A program made the translations under genes and the position numbers. This document shows positions 1-6,101 of a stretch of DNA of 8,500 bases, one piece after another; position 1 is the stretch's first letter; every line of letters begins with the position of its first letter. The notes beneath the pieces are model-generated. The model ran no database searches, had not been told where the DNA came from, and saw only the letters and a program-made list of their open reading frames with translations. The stretch covers positions 1 through 8,500 of the forward strand of contig JAFDDW010000056.1 in NCBI GenBank assembly GCA_019310665.1, written 5' to 3'. Origin of the DNA: Deltaproteobacteria bacterium. GTDB taxonomy: Bacteria > Desulfobacterota > Desulfobacteria > Desulfobacterales > JAFDCJ01.

Positions 1-468
1 AAAGGCGCGTACTGTCTGGCGGCTTCCGAGATCGTTGGGGAAAAGGGCAGGGTGTACGGGGTGGATTTGTGGGAGGAGGGCATTGAACTTCTTAAGGCCG
101 CAGCAGATGAAAAGGGCATAGGCAATATCAACGCTTTTGTGAGTAATGCCGGAGAGCATATTCCTGTTGCAGACCACTCGATCGATGTTTGTTTGATGGC
201 TACGGTTCTGCATGATTTTGTCGAAGATCAGATTGAAAAAGAAGTACTCCATGAAATTGTAAGGGTGGTTAAACCGAATGGGATTTTAGCCATCATGGAA
301 TTTATGAAAATCGATGGTCCCCCGGGACCTCCCCGCCACATCAGGTTGTCCCCTGAGCAGGTTGAAGACATGCTTACCCCCTTTGGTTTTATGCAGGAAC
401 GTATCGTAGATGTTGGCCCTTATAACTATTTAATGCGGGTTAAAATTAATCCACAGGAGCACTATTGA
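1..468 (+). CDS. Class I SAM-dependent methyltransferase, 3' part (5' end outside the window)
   Basis: The frame is open from base 1 and ends at TGA 466-468, giving 155 visible residues. The GTG at 52 lies inside the conserved fold and is not a credible start. The visible part begins just after the glycine-rich SAM-binding loop (KGAYCLAAS). It continues with the strand ending in the acidic residue that usually binds the SAM ribose (RVYGVDLW, Asp22 of the visible part), then the strand IDVCLMATVLHDF (61-73), and then the post-motif helix and strand VVKPNGILAIMEF (89-101). This order matches the UbiE/Methyltransf_11 type Rossmann fold. The methyl acceptor cannot be told from sequence. Its stop overlaps the ATG of the exported peroxiredoxin by one base, so the two are translationally coupled. 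Fold assignment is firm; substrate is unknown. Confidence 0.85.
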   Translation, partial: KGAYCLAASEIVGEKGRVYGVDLWEEGIELLKAAADEKGIGNINAFVSNAGEHIPVADHSIDVCLMATVLHDFVEDQIEKEVLHEIVRVVKPNGILAIMEFMKIDGPPGPPRHIRLSPEQVEDMLTPFGFMQERIVDVGPYNYLMRVKINPQEHY

Positions 469-1070
469 TGAGGACTTATCTGAAATGGAACGGTATATTA
501 GTATTTTCTTTGTTTATTATGGTCAATTTGGTTTTTGCACAGTCTGAAGAGTTGAAAAATAATATCTATAACCCCGGGAAGCTAAAGCCAAGGGACAGCG
601 TCCTGAAAGTCAAGGCCGGTCAACCGGCTCCTGATTTTGCCCTGCCGGCCGTGTCTGGAAAGAAAATTACCCTCAGCCAATATCGAGGCAAAAGAAATGT
701 GGTAATTTCATTTGTGCCGGCGGCATTCACACCGGTTTGCTCGGGCCAATGGCCGGGGTATAACATCGTAAAGGACATGTTTGACGAAACTGATGCCGTC
801 CTTCTGGGGGTTAGCGTTGACAACATTCCCACCCTGTATGCCTGGACGCGCCAGATGGGCAAGCTGTGGTTCGAGGTCCTTTCCGATTTCTGGCCCCACG
901 GTTCCGTGGCTGATAAATACGGCGTCCTGCGTTCCGACGGCCTCTCAGAACGGGCCCTGTTTTTTATCGACAAGGAGGGGATCATCAGTGCCATACTGGT
1001 TATGGATATCAACCGCAGCCCTGATTTAGAGGCCTGTGCTACCGAATTGAAGAAACTGAATAAAAAATAG
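468..1070 (+). CDS. Exported peroxiredoxin-like (AhpC/TSA, redoxin) protein
   Basis: The protein has 200 residues from ATG 468, which is preceded by AGGAG at 455-459 with 8 nt spacing. A TTG at 465 would add one residue but fits less well. Residues 1-24 form a typical signal peptide: Arg2 and Lys6, a hydrophobic core of about 9-22, and probable cleavage after LVFA before Gln25. The mature part has a thioredoxin-fold redoxin domain from about 48 to 195. The peroxiredoxin signature PxxxTxxC is intact (PAAFTPVC, 84-91), making Cys91 the likely peroxidatic cysteine, and Arg162 in LSERALFF fits the conserved active-site arginine. The only other cysteine is Cys190 near the C-terminus. There is no cysteine five residues after Cys91, so it is not a standard PrxQ/BCP; AhpE-like 1-Cys or an atypical 2-Cys mechanism are both possible. 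It probably acts in the periplasm. It is co-transcribed with the methyltransferase through a 1-nt overlap (ATGA). Confidence 0.85.
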   Translation: MRTYLKWNGILVFSLFIMVNLVFAQSEELKNNIYNPGKLKPRDSVLKVKAGQPAPDFALPAVSGKKITLSQYRGKRNVVISFVPAAFTPVCSGQWPGYNIVKDMFDETDAVLLGVSVDNIPTLYAWTRQMGKLWFEVLSDFWPHGSVADKYGVLRSDGLSERALFFIDKEGIISAILVMDINRSPDLEACATELKKLNKK

Positions 1071-1087
1071 TTTGGATTTCAGACGCT

Positions 1088-1570
1088 TTACCTCGGCTGA
1101 TCCCCTTTTGTCACAGTTCTTAGGGGTGATAAATTAACTATCTGACCATTTTCATTTATATCTACAGCCGCTGCACGAATTGCAGAATACCATACGCCTA
1201 CATCTCTACCGGAATTGTCTAAGATGGTAAATCCCCAGGGATCGGTGGTACTGCCTGAGCCCTGGAGGGAAACCTTATCTATCAATTTGCGGAAATCTTT
1301 CGATTTAGGATCAATTCCCACCCACAGCTTTGAATTTAGCTCATAGTTTTCATTTATCCCGACGATGACCACAGGCCGACTATACGTTCCCCTGTAATAA
1401 TATTTGTGGCCTGGCAGAATCTGATAGGCCTCAAAAGCTCGAGTAACTTCTGGAGTTGACTTCAGCTTCCCATAATTCGCCATGGAACAGCCGCTAAAGG
1501 CTATTAATCCCATGAAAATTATACTGACGGCAGAAAATAATCTACCCATATTTATTTTTGATATAATCAT
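1088..1570 (-). CDS. Small predicted lipoprotein of unknown function
   Basis: The protein has 160 residues. ATG 1570 is supported by GGGAG at 1581-1585 with 10 nt spacing; the internal ATG at residue 8 has no ribosome binding site. Residues 8-27 form a hydrophobic leader ending in AFSGC, so Cys28 is the probable lipidated cysteine. The lipobox is slightly non-canonical, with Phe at -3 where Leu is usual. The mature part (about 130 residues) starts with Ser29, which suggests sorting to the outer membrane by the +2 rule if the host is Gram-negative. It is rich in aromatic residues (HKYYYRG around 55-61, WVGID, WGFTIL, VWYSAIRAA) and has no cofactor or catalytic motif that I recognise. I recall similar small lipoproteins of unknown function from other proteobacteria, but only loosely. 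It converges with the peroxiredoxin gene (17-nt gap) and lies 67 nt downstream of fchA on the same strand. Confidence 0.7.
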   Translation of the reverse strand: MIISKINMGRLFSAVSIIFMGLIAFSGCSMANYGKLKSTPEVTRAFEAYQILPGHKYYYRGTYSRPVVIVGINENYELNSKLWVGIDPKSKDFRKLIDKVSLQGSGSTTDPWGFTILDNSGRDVGVWYSAIRAAAVDINENGQIVNLSPLRTVTKGDQPR

Positions 1571-1637
1571 TTTACCAATTCTCCCGAATTTAAGAAATAT
1601 GATATATTGAAATAAACTATGTTTATCACTTTATACA

Positions 1638-2186
1638 CTATATTTCAACATGCGAAAGCGCATCATTTTTAATAGAACTCAAATTAATTTTGACATTGTA
1701 GATGGCTGCCAGTGCGGCGGTCCTGGCATTCATGGCGGCGACCGCCCCGTCGGAGGCGGCATTTTTGTTTCCCTTTCGAATTGCTCTGCCGGCCAGATCA
1801 ATGACTGCCAGCGCGTCCCTGGCAACCTCAAGGGGGACAAGGGCTGCGTGTTTGATGGCGTCCTGGATTTTTTGTTTGCGAAGTGATGTTTCCTCATCGG
1901 TTGTCTTGGGAAGCTTGTAAGCCGCCATCACTTCAGTGTAGGCATCTGCGTCCTGGTCAATGGCCGCCGTAAGTTTATTTCTTAATTGCGACGCCATGCC
2001 GGCAAGCGCTTTCATGTCTTCTTCCACGGCTTCATAACCTTTTTTACCGACCGTAAGGTTGGCGACCATTTCAGTAAGACCTGCCGCCAGGGCACCGTTC
2101 AGGGCCGCCACACTCCCGCCACCGGGAACTGCGGTTCCGGCCGCGGCTTTTGCCAGATATTCTGTAATTTTTCTGTTTACTAACAC
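1638..2186 (-). CDS. fchA: Formimidoyltetrahydrofolate cyclodeaminase / methenyl-THF cyclohydrolase family protein
   Basis: This protein of 182 residues is the stand-alone equivalent of the C-terminal (CD) domain of animal FTCD. It would convert 5-formimino-THF to 5,10-methenyl-THF with release of ammonia, completing THF-linked histidine breakdown. Family landmarks are the N-terminal PGGGSVAAL loop (21-29), the helix with DQDADAY (78-84), NAASDGAVAA (142-151) and the C-terminal NVKINL (164-169). It is all-helical and cytoplasmic, and family members form helical dimers. Its length is near the lower end of the family. The start is GTG 2186, chosen because a strong AAGGAGG lies 9 nt upstream (2196-2202). 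It lies downstream of ftcD on the same strand but across a 296-nt repeat-rich gap, so it may be read from the hutU-ftcD transcript or separately. The homologous FchA enzymes of acetogens and purine fermenters act on methenyl-THF, so cyclohydrolase activity is also possible. Confidence 0.9.
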   Translation of the reverse strand: MLVNRKITEYLAKAAAGTAVPGGGSVAALNGALAAGLTEMVANLTVGKKGYEAVEEDMKALAGMASQLRNKLTAAIDQDADAYTEVMAAYKLPKTTDEETSLRKQKIQDAIKHAALVPLEVARDALAVIDLAGRAIRKGNKNAASDGAVAAMNARTAALAAIYNVKINLSSIKNDALSHVEI

Positions 2187-2195
2187 GGCTTTTTG

Positions 2196-2202
2196 CCTCC
2201 TT
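2196..2202 (-). promoter_or_regulatory. Ribosome binding site that fixes the GTG start of fchA
   Basis: On the minus strand this reads AAGGAGG, followed by 9 nt and then GTG 2186-2184. No ATG is near, and the protein aligns with family N-termini from this codon. Confidence 0.75.
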
Positions 2203-2253
2203 AAGAGCTTTGGTAGGTAAGAATTATGCTTGGTTGCAATTTAGTAAAAGATT

Positions 2254-2320
2254 CTCGATGCTGGATACTCGATACTCGATGCTATAGCGCAAAGAGCATA
2301 GCGCATGGCGCATAGCGTGT
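2254..2320. repeat. Degenerate short-word repeat block between ftcD and fchA (GATACTC and GCATAGCG words)
   Basis: TCGATGCT occurs at 2255-2262 and 2276-2283, with GGATACTC then GATACTC in tandem between them. This is followed by GCATAGCG at 2296-2303 and again at 2310-2317, joined by near-copies (GCGCATGGCG). The block is low in complexity but not a perfect microsatellite, and no coding potential or transposon end is evident. Similar word-salad intergenic stretches are, from memory, common in Desulfobacterales genomes. Confidence 0.6.
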
Positions 2321-2394
2321 AAGTCGATAATTCTGAGATTTTAGAGAATTCTAAGGCTTGGCCCTATGCCAATAGCTTCCTACAGTCATATGTC

Positions 2395-2475
2395 CTTTCA
2401 CCTTCTGCCTTCCACCATCTACCCTCTACCCTTTGTCTTCTACCCTGGGCCTATCGCCTTGTGCCCTATACCCAG
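2395..2475. repeat. Pyrimidine-rich word repeat (CTACCCT) downstream of ftcD
   Basis: CTACCCT occurs three times (2419-2425, 2426-2432, 2440-2446) within a strand almost free of purine runs. Related words surround it (CCTTCTGCCTTCCACC, GCCTATCGCC, GCCCTATACCC). The block ends about 8 nt before the ftcD stop codon. Together with 2254-2320 it fills most of the 296-nt gap between ftcD and fchA; the remaining bases (2321-2394) show only a weak 6-bp hairpin (2329-2334 with 2345-2350). Confidence 0.55.
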
Positions 2476-2482
2476 TTTATCC

Positions 2483-3388
2483 TCACTCATAGATTCTATA
2501 TTCCAGCACCTGCTCCATGGAAAAATTTTCCAGCCCGAGGTAGTACGCTGCCGTATCGATCAGAGCTTCCATGGGCACCAGGCCGATGACTTCACTGCCC
2601 ACCACATTGACACCGTAGCGGCGGGCTTCAATTCGAATCAGCTCAAATACCCGGTATAGAGCGGTTTTGGTGTAGTCCGTCATATTCATCGAGACCTGCA
2701 CGACCCCCCGGTCCTTTAATTCAATGCCGATACCTTTGCAATAGTGCAGCCCGCCACTGATGTGTCTGACTTTTTTTGCAATTAAATCGGCGATCTCCAG
2801 CTGATTTGTGTCCAGGTTGACGTTATAGGCCACCAGGGGCATGCGGGCGCCCATGGCCGTCACCCCGGCTGTGGGGTGAATCTGAGCCGGTCCGAAATCC
2901 GGTTTCCACTCCGGCTGTGTGAGTTTCTCAGCCATGGCCTCGAACTGGCCCTTTCTGATGGTGGCCAGGTTTTGTCTTTCCGGTCGACTTGCCGACTGCT
3001 CATATAAAAAAATCGGCAACTCGTATTTAGCGGCGGCTTCTCTGGCCGTTGCTTGAGAAATTTTTACGGCCTCTTCCACCGACACATTTTTTACCGGAAT
3101 AAAGGGAACCACATCTATGGCCCCCATCCTGGGGTGCTGCCCCTGATGGGAGCGCATGTCAATGTGTTTGATGGCGATGCCCATGGATTCGATGACGGCG
3201 GCTTTAAGCGCTTCAGGTTCTCCGACTGCGGTTACCACCGACCGGTTGTGGTCTTCATCATTTTGATAGTCCAACAGCTTAACACCGTCCCTGCCGCGAA
3301 ACGGCTCGACGATTTTCTCAATTTTTTTCAAATCACGTCCTTCGCTGAAGTTGGGAACGCATTCTAAGATTTTATTCATGGCAGCCAT
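2483..3388 (-). CDS. ftcD: Glutamate formimidoyltransferase
   Basis: This protein of 301 residues corresponds to the N-terminal (FT) half of animal FTCD. It transfers the formimino group of N-formimino-L-glutamate to tetrahydrofolate, releasing glutamate, in the cytoplasm. Seen motifs are LECVPNFSEG at the N-terminus (8-17), EDHNRSVVT (45-53), and SHQGQHPRMGAIDVVPF (80-96), where His81 corresponds to the catalytic histidine reported for the porcine enzyme (His82). Others are IHPTAGVTAMGAR (170-182), LVAYNVNL (185-192) and VGSEVIGLVP (263-272). Both the N- and C-terminal subdomains of the family are complete. The start at ATG 3388 is set by AAGGAG at 3395-3400 with 6 nt spacing. A longer frame back to 3466 would translate the upstream GCCGGTT repeat and is rejected. 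It lies 83 nt downstream of hutU, with a repeat hairpin in the gap. The THF-linked route replaces HutG or HutF/HutG, as in clostridia and vertebrates. Confidence 0.95.
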   Translation of the reverse strand: MAAMNKILECVPNFSEGRDLKKIEKIVEPFRGRDGVKLLDYQNDEDHNRSVVTAVGEPEALKAAVIESMGIAIKHIDMRSHQGQHPRMGAIDVVPFIPVKNVSVEEAVKISQATAREAAAKYELPIFLYEQSASRPERQNLATIRKGQFEAMAEKLTQPEWKPDFGPAQIHPTAGVTAMGARMPLVAYNVNLDTNQLEIADLIAKKVRHISGGLHYCKGIGIELKDRGVVQVSMNMTDYTKTALYRVFELIRIEARRYGVNVVGSEVIGLVPMEALIDTAAYYLGLENFSMEQVLEYRIYE

Positions 3389-3394
3389 ATTCTT

Positions 3395-3400
3395 CTCCTT
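3395..3400 (-). promoter_or_regulatory. Ribosome binding site that fixes the ftcD start
   Basis: On the minus strand this reads AAGGAG, 6 nt before ATG 3388-3386. The ATG three codons further in (3379) would be 15 nt away. The longer upstream frame has no comparable site in front of it, because the region is repeat DNA. Confidence 0.7.
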
Positions 3401-3403
3401 GAT

Positions 3404-3475
3404 CGGTTTAGCCGGTTTTCCGGTGTGCCGGTTTAGCCGGTTAAAAAGAGACCGGCAAACGGGCAAACCGGCTAA
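3404..3475. repeat. GCCGGTT word repeat and inverted repeat at the hutU-ftcD junction
   Basis: CGGTTTAGCCGGTT occurs at 3404-3417 and again at 3429-3442, 25 bp apart. The core TTAGCCGGTT (3433-3442) is perfectly inverted as AACCGGCTAA at 3466-3475, enclosing ACCGGC and GGGCAAACC words. The inverted arm overlaps the hutU stop codon. In the hutU-ftcD mRNA the region could fold as a GC-rich stem with a 23-nt loop just after hutU and before the ftcD ribosome binding site. No run of T follows, so a classic terminator is not supported. Confidence 0.65.
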
Positions 3476-5523
3476 CCTTTACTCTTAACTTTTTCAAACG
3501 CTTTGCCTACAATGTCTTCAACCATTTCATCATCCGCTAAAAACGGCAGTGTTATATGGTTCGAGCCTTGCCGCATTTCATTGTATTTTATACTGGTTTC
3601 AATTGAATTTTCGTTTCTGGCCCAGGCGCGTCTGGCAACGCCTCCCATGACATCCCAGGGAATAGCCTGTTTGATGACGGCATCGATGCGTTCACTGCCG
3701 TCCAGCACCAGGCCGAAACCCCCGTTGATGGCATTGCCGATACCGACACCGCCGCCGTTGTGCAGGGCCACCAGGCTCATGCCCCGGGCGGCATTGCCGG
3801 CAAAGCAATGGGTGGCCATATCGGCCATGATATTGCTGCCGTCTTTTATATTGGCAGTCTCCCTGAAGGGCGAATCCGTACCACCGGTATCGTGATGATC
3901 CCTTCCCAGCATGACCGGTCCGATATCGCCGTTTCGGACCATCTCATTGAATTTCAGAGCGATGGTCACCCGTCCCAAAGCGTCCTGGTAAAGAATTCTG
4001 GCCTTGGTGCCCACCACCAGTTTGTACTTGGCGGCATCTCTGATCCAGACATAATTGTCACGGTCCTGAAATCTTCGGTCCGGATCGATACCTTCCATGG
4101 CGGCCTTATCGGTTTTCAGCAAATCATCTTCTTTGCCGCTTAAGCACACCCAGCGGAAAGGACCGTAACCATAGTCAAACAGAAGGGGACCCATAAGATC
4201 TTCCACATAGGACTGGAAAATAAATCCCTCCAGAGGATCCTTGCCGTTTTTACAGATCTCGCTGACACCGGCGTCGTAGACGGCTTTTAAAAAGCTGTTG
4301 CCGTAGTCGAAAAAATAGGTTCCCCGGTCAGCCAGGATTTTAATCAGTTCGTAGTGGCGTCTCAGGGTAGTATCGACCATTTCCTTAAATCCGGCAGGGC
4401 CGGATTTTAAAAGCTCGGTACGCTGGTCAAACGAGATACCCTGGGGGCAGTAACCCCCTTCATAAACGGCATGACAGGATGTTTGATCGGTCAACAGGTC
4501 GATGTTGATATGGTTGTTGACCGCATATTCTATAAGATCAACCACATTTCCGTAAAAGGCAATGGTGATGCTCTTTTTTTTCTGCTGGTGTTCAAGGGCC
4601 AGCTTGAAGGCTTCGGCCGGATTTTCCACCGCTTTTTTGATCCAGCCCTGTTCCAGCCGGGTCTTAATCCGGGAATAATCCACTTCGGCGATGAGGGCCA
4701 CCCCATTGGCGATTTCCACGGCTTTGCCCTGGGCGCCGCTCATGCCGCCCAGTCCCGAAGATACAAATAGATAGCCGGCCAGGTCCTTATCGGCGGGAAT
4801 GCCAAGTTTTGCTCTGCCGGCATTAAGAATGGTGTTGTAGGTGCCGTGGACGATTCCCTGGGGGCCGATGTACATCCAGCCGCCGGCGGTCATCTGGCCA
4901 TAGTTGGCCACACCCAGCGCCATGGCCCGGTGCCAGTTATTCTGATCATCAAAGCAGCCCACCATCAGCGCGTTGGTGATGATGACACGGGGTGCGTGCT
5001 CAGACGATGCAAACAACCCCAGGGGGTGGCCGGAGGCCATTACCAGGGTTTGATCGCGGGTCAACGCCTCCAGATACCGCTTGATCAGCCAATATTGCAT
5101 CCAGTTCTGACACACCTGACCGGTTTCACCGTAGGTCACCAGTTCATAAGGGTACAGGGCGACATCCAAGTCCAGGTTGTTGTCGATCATCACTTGAAAT
5201 GCCCGGCCCTCGATGCAGTTACCCTTATATTGATCGATGGGTCGGCCGGTGACAGGGCCTGGCGGCCTGAAGCGATAACCGTAAATTCTTCCCCGCGACA
5301 GCAGTTCTTCCATGAATTCAGGCGCCAGGGTTTGATGCCATTTTTCGGGAATGTAACGCAAGGCATTTTTCAGAGCCAGTCCGGTTTCTTTTTGGCTCAG
5401 AGCAAAGTGTCTGGCAGGTGCCCGGCGGATTCCTTTCACGAATTCCGGCTTTTCAGGCAGATCATCAAATATTTCTCCCAGATGGATTTTCATTGCCGCT
5501 GACATGTTGATATTATTTATCAT
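3472..5523 (-). CDS. hutU: Urocanate hydratase (urocanase), long UROC1-like form
   Basis: The protein has 683 residues. It hydrates urocanate to 4-imidazolone-5-propionate using NAD+ as an electrophile, in the cytoplasm. Seen motifs are QYKGNCIEGRAFQVMID (98-114), WMYIGPQGIVHGTYNT (216-231), the NAD-binding glycine-rich turn SSGLGGMSGAQGKA (255-268), and the C-terminal GRDHHDTGGTDSPFRE (540-555) plus LHNGGGVGIGNAINGGFG (587-604). Cys460 in GPFRWVCLSG fits the position of the active-site cysteine region of bacterial urocanase. Typical bacterial HutU is about 550-560 residues; this one matches the vertebrate UROC1 in length (about 676) and in motifs such as RDHHD..GTDSPFRET and FRWVC.SG. ATG 5523 is supported by GGAGG at 5534-5538 with 10 nt spacing; the later ATGs at residues 7 and 11 lack one. 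It is the first gene of the leftward set hutU-ftcD-fchA. Confidence 0.96.
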   Translation of the reverse strand: MINNINMSAAMKIHLGEIFDDLPEKPEFVKGIRRAPARHFALSQKETGLALKNALRYIPEKWHQTLAPEFMEELLSRGRIYGYRFRPPGPVTGRPIDQYKGNCIEGRAFQVMIDNNLDLDVALYPYELVTYGETGQVCQNWMQYWLIKRYLEALTRDQTLVMASGHPLGLFASSEHAPRVIITNALMVGCFDDQNNWHRAMALGVANYGQMTAGGWMYIGPQGIVHGTYNTILNAGRAKLGIPADKDLAGYLFVSSGLGGMSGAQGKAVEIANGVALIAEVDYSRIKTRLEQGWIKKAVENPAEAFKLALEHQQKKKSITIAFYGNVVDLIEYAVNNHINIDLLTDQTSCHAVYEGGYCPQGISFDQRTELLKSGPAGFKEMVDTTLRRHYELIKILADRGTYFFDYGNSFLKAVYDAGVSEICKNGKDPLEGFIFQSYVEDLMGPLLFDYGYGPFRWVCLSGKEDDLLKTDKAAMEGIDPDRRFQDRDNYVWIRDAAKYKLVVGTKARILYQDALGRVTIALKFNEMVRNGDIGPVMLGRDHHDTGGTDSPFRETANIKDGSNIMADMATHCFAGNAARGMSLVALHNGGGVGIGNAINGGFGLVLDGSERIDAVIKQAIPWDVMGGVARRAWARNENSIETSIKYNEMRQGSNHITLPFLADDEMVEDIVGKAFEKVKSKG

Positions 5524-5596
5524 TTGCTGGTGTCCTCCGATAATCCGCTAGCGCCTTCCATTATTCCATTGGTTATCCAGCTGTTTCTTAAAGATG

Positions 5597-5624
5597 ATTA
5601 TCATAGCATCTTTGTTAAAATCAA
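5597..5624 (-). promoter_or_regulatory. Predicted sigma70-type promoter of hutU
   Basis: Read on the minus strand, a -35-like TTGATT (5619-5624) is followed by a 16-nt spacer and a -10-like GATAAT (5597-5602). This would start transcription near 5590 and leave a leader of about 65 nt to hutU. An ATGAT-T-ATCAT dyad (5594-5604) overlaps the -10 box and could be an operator. Prediction only; the -35 match is 4 of 6. Confidence 0.4.
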
Positions 5625-5722
5625 CAGGAAGGGCATAGAAAAAGAAAGAATGATGTCGGGCATATATAAGAATCGATAATTTTAGAAAGCGGATAGGGCT
5701 GATTTTAGGCTTGAAATATTAT

Positions 5723-5732
5723 TGCCCGGGCA
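5723..5732. promoter_or_regulatory. Perfect 10-bp palindrome TGCCCGGGCA, possible operator
   Basis: TGCCCGGGCA is self-complementary and stands out as GC-rich in an AT-rich setting. It lies about 100 bp upstream of the predicted hutU -35 box and 14 bp before the dispersed repeat copy. A binding site is possible, but a palindrome of this size can arise by chance. Confidence 0.25.
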
Positions 5733-5745
5733 TTAAGTATGGGGG

Positions 5746-5796
5746 ATAGTGTTATGTCCCCAAATTCCTTAAAAAAGTCGAAGAGGATATCAAAAA
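5746..5796 (+). repeat. Dispersed direct repeat, left copy (flanks the dehalogenase homologue)
   Basis: This 51-bp segment aligns with 7550-7602 in the same orientation: 45 of 53 alignment columns are identical, with two single-base gaps. It shares an exact core of 14 bp, TTAAAAAAGTCGAA (here 5769-5782), and a shared start ATAGTGT. It lies 306 bp before the start of the dehalogenase homologue. It may be the end of a decayed mobile element or a solo dispersed intergenic repeat. Confidence 0.7.
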
Positions 5797-5836
5797 GCCG
5801 AATCGATTTGGTTCATTGCGTTCTGAGATTTGCCTG

Positions 5837-5933
5837 CCCTGTTAAATAATCTCTTGAATATTGCCGCCATAAAAAGTCAGGGTTATATTTATAATGAAAA
5901 TGGTCACATCATAAGCCTAATCATTTAACAGGG
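5837..5933. repeat. Inverted repeat pair, 14-bp arms 69 nt apart
   Basis: CCCTGTTAAATAAT at 5837-5850 is inverted at 5920-5933 (ATCATTTAACAGGG), with 13 of 14 bases matching and the outer 11 exact. The 97-bp unit is non-coding and AT-rich inside, like a miniature inverted-repeat element. I see no target-site duplication in the flanks, so this remains a structural observation. Confidence 0.5.
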
Positions 5934-5942
5934 TAAAGGTTT

Positions 5943-6017
5943 GAGTTTTGTAATTTGGGATTTAACGAATTTCATTCTGGAATAGAATGTACTACTAAAT
6001 CAATCCGAGTTTTGTAA
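5943..6017. repeat. Paired GAGTTTTGTAA direct repeats around a small dyad
   Basis: GAGTTTTGTAA occurs at 5943-5953 and 6007-6017, each followed within a few bases by TGGGAT. Between them CATTCT (5973-5978) is inverted as AGAATG (5984-5989) over a 5-nt centre. The arrangement lies 85-159 bp upstream of the dehalogenase start and could be a control region, but no known operator is recognised. Confidence 0.35.
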
Positions 6018-6086
6018 ATTATATCTGGGATACAGCACTATCGCGGGTAATTCAAGGCCACAAATTTAGTCTGGATTCAACTGATC

Positions 6087-6092
6087 AGGGAG
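6087..6092 (+). promoter_or_regulatory. Ribosome binding site that fixes the start of the dehalogenase homologue
   Basis: AGGGAG lies 9 nt before ATG 6102. The in-frame TTG at 6096 would leave only 3 nt, so ATG 6102 is chosen. Confidence 0.7.
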
Positions 6093-6101
6093 TCTTTGGC
6101 A

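Larger units (their letters stand above)
5524..6101. other. Gene-free divergent intergenic region between hutU and the dehalogenase homologue
   Basis: This 578-nt stretch has no coding frame with protein-like content. It holds the hutU ribosome binding site and predicted promoter, a 10-bp palindrome, one copy of a dispersed repeat, an inverted-repeat pair and paired GAGTTTTGTAA words, listed separately. It is visibly AT-richer than the flanking genes, as expected for divergent control DNA or decayed mobile DNA. I see no convincing promoter for the rightward gene. Confidence 0.6.

Noticed and set aside
2329..2350. Hairpin AATTCT/AGAATT as a regulatory element of fchA
   Set aside because: Only 6 bp of AT-rich stem with a 10-nt loop; expected by chance in such DNA.
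2254..2475. CRISPR array
   Set aside because: The repeated words are only 7-8 bp, irregularly spaced and degenerate, without uniform spacers.
2366..2659. 97-residue plus-strand frame at the ftcD 3' end
   Set aside because: Its first half translates the CTACCCT repeat and its second half is antisense to ftcD.
3389..3466. N-terminal extension of ftcD by 26 residues
   Set aside because: The extension translates the GCCGGTT repeat DNA, the family begins at the LECVPNFSEG region, and a good ribosome binding site precedes ATG 3388.
3433..3475. Rho-independent terminator after hutU
   Set aside because: The stem is present but the loop is 23 nt and no T-run follows on the transcribed side; ftcD continues in the same direction.
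4846..5502. 218-residue plus-strand frame opposite hutU
   Set aside because: It lies wholly antisense to a well-supported urocanase, and its composition (many His, Gly, Val, Gln) is that of a shadow frame. No family motif is seen.
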